6,461 nt of DNA. Origin: an uncultured Ruminococcus sp. (GTDB taxonomy: Bacteria > Bacillota > Clostridia > Oscillospirales > Ruminococcaceae). Where the stretch lies: assembly GCA_946188175.1 (NCBI GenBank), contig CAMHUJ010000103.1, forward strand, positions 1 through 6,461, given 5' to 3'. Numbering within the stretch: position 1 is the first letter of the stretch; each line of letters starts with the position of its first letter. The position numbers were made by a program, and so were the translations under genes. Below are positions 5,499-6,461 of this stretch, in pieces. Below the pieces are notes generated by a model. The model was not told the origin of the DNA. It ran no database searches and worked only from the letters and a program-made list of their open reading frames with translations.

Positions 5499-6461
5499 AT
5501 GGGTATAGATGATACACAGGAACACCGCCGCCGCCGTCCTGCCGCGCCGAGAGAATCCTCGGTTCGCAGCGGCAGAAGCGTGCAGGGTGCCGCACGGAGC
5601 CGTTCACAGCAGGTGCGCCGCAGCAATGTCCGTTACGGCGATGCACCGCAGCATCCGCATCCGGCTGCATCACAGCGCCGCAGTGAGCCGGTGCGCCGCA
5701 GCAATACGGGAGCGCCGGCAAAGCGCAGGGGACTCTCAAAGCAGGAGCGCATCAAGGCAGCGGTCTTTATCCTTGTGATTCTGATTCTCAGCATTATTCT
5801 GATTTTGCATCTGCCGGTAATTCCCTATACCGTCACCGATCATACCGGCAATACCACAACGACGCACATCTCTCTGATGAAAAAGTTTAAGCACTGGCAG
5901 CCGTTTCTTGAAATTGACGGTGAGCTGGAATCCAAGGACTATGAAATGGAGCCGAAAAAGGGGCTCGAAGGCGTGAAGGACGGCGTCATTGACGACGGTC
6001 TTGATCTCGACCAGATTCAGGAGGGACAGTTCGGCGTCCTGTTTCTCGGTACGGATGAATCGCGCTCCAATACCGACGTCATGATGCTTGCCATGTTCGA
6101 TATCCGCGCAAATGAGATTCACATTCTCCAGATTCCGCGTGATACCTTCGTTCCGGGCTATACGTCCTTTGAGGCAGGCAAGATCAACAGCGTCTACAAG
6201 CTGGGCAATCCGGACAAGCAGCCCGTACAGCGCGTTGTGGACTGTCTCGAAACACTGTTCCGCGTGCCGATTGACCGCTATATCACGACAAGCTGCAATG
6301 ACATTGCGGAGATTGTCGATCTGATCGGCGGTGTCCCGATTGATATGCCTTATACGATCACCTATGAAGCCGATAAGATCATCAATCAGGGCAGACAGGT
6401 GCTCAGCGGACAGCAGGCGGAGTGGATGGTCCGATTCCGTCATGACTACTCCGAGGGCGAT
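5499..6461 (+). CDS. LytR-CpsA-Psr (LCP) family cell-wall glycopolymer ligase, 3' truncated by window edge
   Basis: LCP proteins sit in the membrane with an outside catalytic domain that moves undecaprenyl-linked glycopolymers, such as wall teichoic acid or capsule, onto peptidoglycan. The frame is open from ATG 5499 to the window end, giving 321 residues. Residues 1-86 are a cytoplasmic tail with 19 arginines. Residues 87-105 form one transmembrane helix (AVFILVILILSIILILHL). An outside linker follows, then the LCP domain: FLGTDESRSNTDVMM (about 182-196, with D186, R189 and D193), IPRDT at 212-216, KINSVY, IVDLIGGVPIDMP, and VRFRHDYSEGD at 311-321, whose arginines bind the lipid pyrophosphate. 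These match the family order and its conserved Asp and Arg residues. AAAGGAG at 5481-5487 lies 11 bases before the ATG, slightly long. It follows yqeK by 38 bases. The polymer substrate cannot be told from sequence. Confidence 0.94.
   Translation, partial: MGIDDTQEHRRRRPAAPRESSVRSGRSVQGAARSRSQQVRRSNVRYGDAPQHPHPAASQRRSEPVRRSNTGAPAKRRGLSKQERIKAAVFILVILILSIILILHLPVIPYTVTDHTGNTTTTHISLMKKFKHWQPFLEIDGELESKDYEMEPKKGLEGVKDGVIDDGLDLDQIQEGQFGVLFLGTDESRSNTDVMMLAMFDIRANEIHILQIPRDTFVPGYTSFEAGKINSVYKLGNPDKQPVQRVVDCLETLFRVPIDRYITTSCNDIAEIVDLIGGVPIDMPYTITYEADKIINQGRQVLSGQQAEWMVRFRHDYSEGD
5612..5705 (+). repeat. 16-base direct repeat pair in the LCP gene's cytoplasmic tail
   Basis: GGTGCGCCGCAGCAAT occurs at 5612-5627 and again, identical, at 5690-5705. 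The two copies are 78 bases apart start to start, an exact 26-codon step, so both encode VRRSN in frame. A related CAGCGCCGCAGTGAG (QRRSE) lies between them. This suggests the arginine/serine-rich tail grew by in-frame duplication; it shows no sign of being a mobile element or attachment site. Confidence 0.7.

Noticed and set aside
5736..6443. Minus-strand open frame opposite the LCP gene
   Set aside because: The plus-strand frame carries every LCP motif in order; the antisense frame carries none.

Overview
This window reads as a slice of a conserved housekeeping operon region from a Firmicute of the class Clostridia. Protein style and gene order fit a fairly GC-rich Ruminococcus or other Oscillospiraceae; this is inferred from family resemblance, and the genus is not proven. 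All eight genes lie on the plus strand with short gaps or overlaps, and nearly all have clear Shine-Dalgarno sites of the GGAGG/GAGGTG type. No mobile elements, tRNA or rRNA genes, CRISPR arrays or convincing intrinsic terminators are visible.

Layout: (1) 1-1472, the C-terminal part of the chromosome-condensation ATPase SMC, cut by the left edge. (2) 1473-1602, the only sizeable intergenic gap. (3) 1603-3009, ftsY, the SRP receptor GTPase, next to smc as in the widespread rnc-smc-ftsY arrangement. (4) 3021-3626, rdgB, a house-cleaning NTP pyrophosphatase. (5) 3643-3867, a small uncharacterised zinc-ribbon protein. (6) 3886-4194, yhbY/yqeI, a ribosome-associated RNA-binding protein. (7) 4191-4841, nadD. 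(8) 4819-5460, yqeK, an HD-domain Ap4A hydrolase. (9) 5499-6461, a LytR-CpsA-Psr (LCP) cell-wall ligase that runs off the right edge.

The genes form two functional blocks. The first handles chromosome organisation and membrane protein targeting (smc, ftsY). The second handles nucleotide hygiene, NAD synthesis and ribosome assembly (rdgB, zinc ribbon, yhbY, nadD, yqeK). The yhbY-nadD-yqeK order matches Bacillus subtilis yqeI-nadD-yqeK, where rsfS follows; here an LCP gene sits after yqeK, so rsfS would be expected just beyond the window.

The most unusual item is FtsY. Its acidic region is not at the N terminus, where the A domain of E. coli FtsY lies. Instead there is a 167-residue extension after the GTPase domain: about 150 residues that are very acidic and lysine-free, then a terminal basic/aromatic motif, PKKKKGFFSFFKRKK. 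That motif resembles the membrane-targeting motif at the extreme N terminus of E. coli FtsY. The stretch has clearly lower GC at third codon positions than the GTPase core. It looks like an A domain and membrane anchor moved to the other end of the receptor. A second point of interest is a promoter-like element inside the 3' end of nadD that could drive yqeK and the LCP gene separately.
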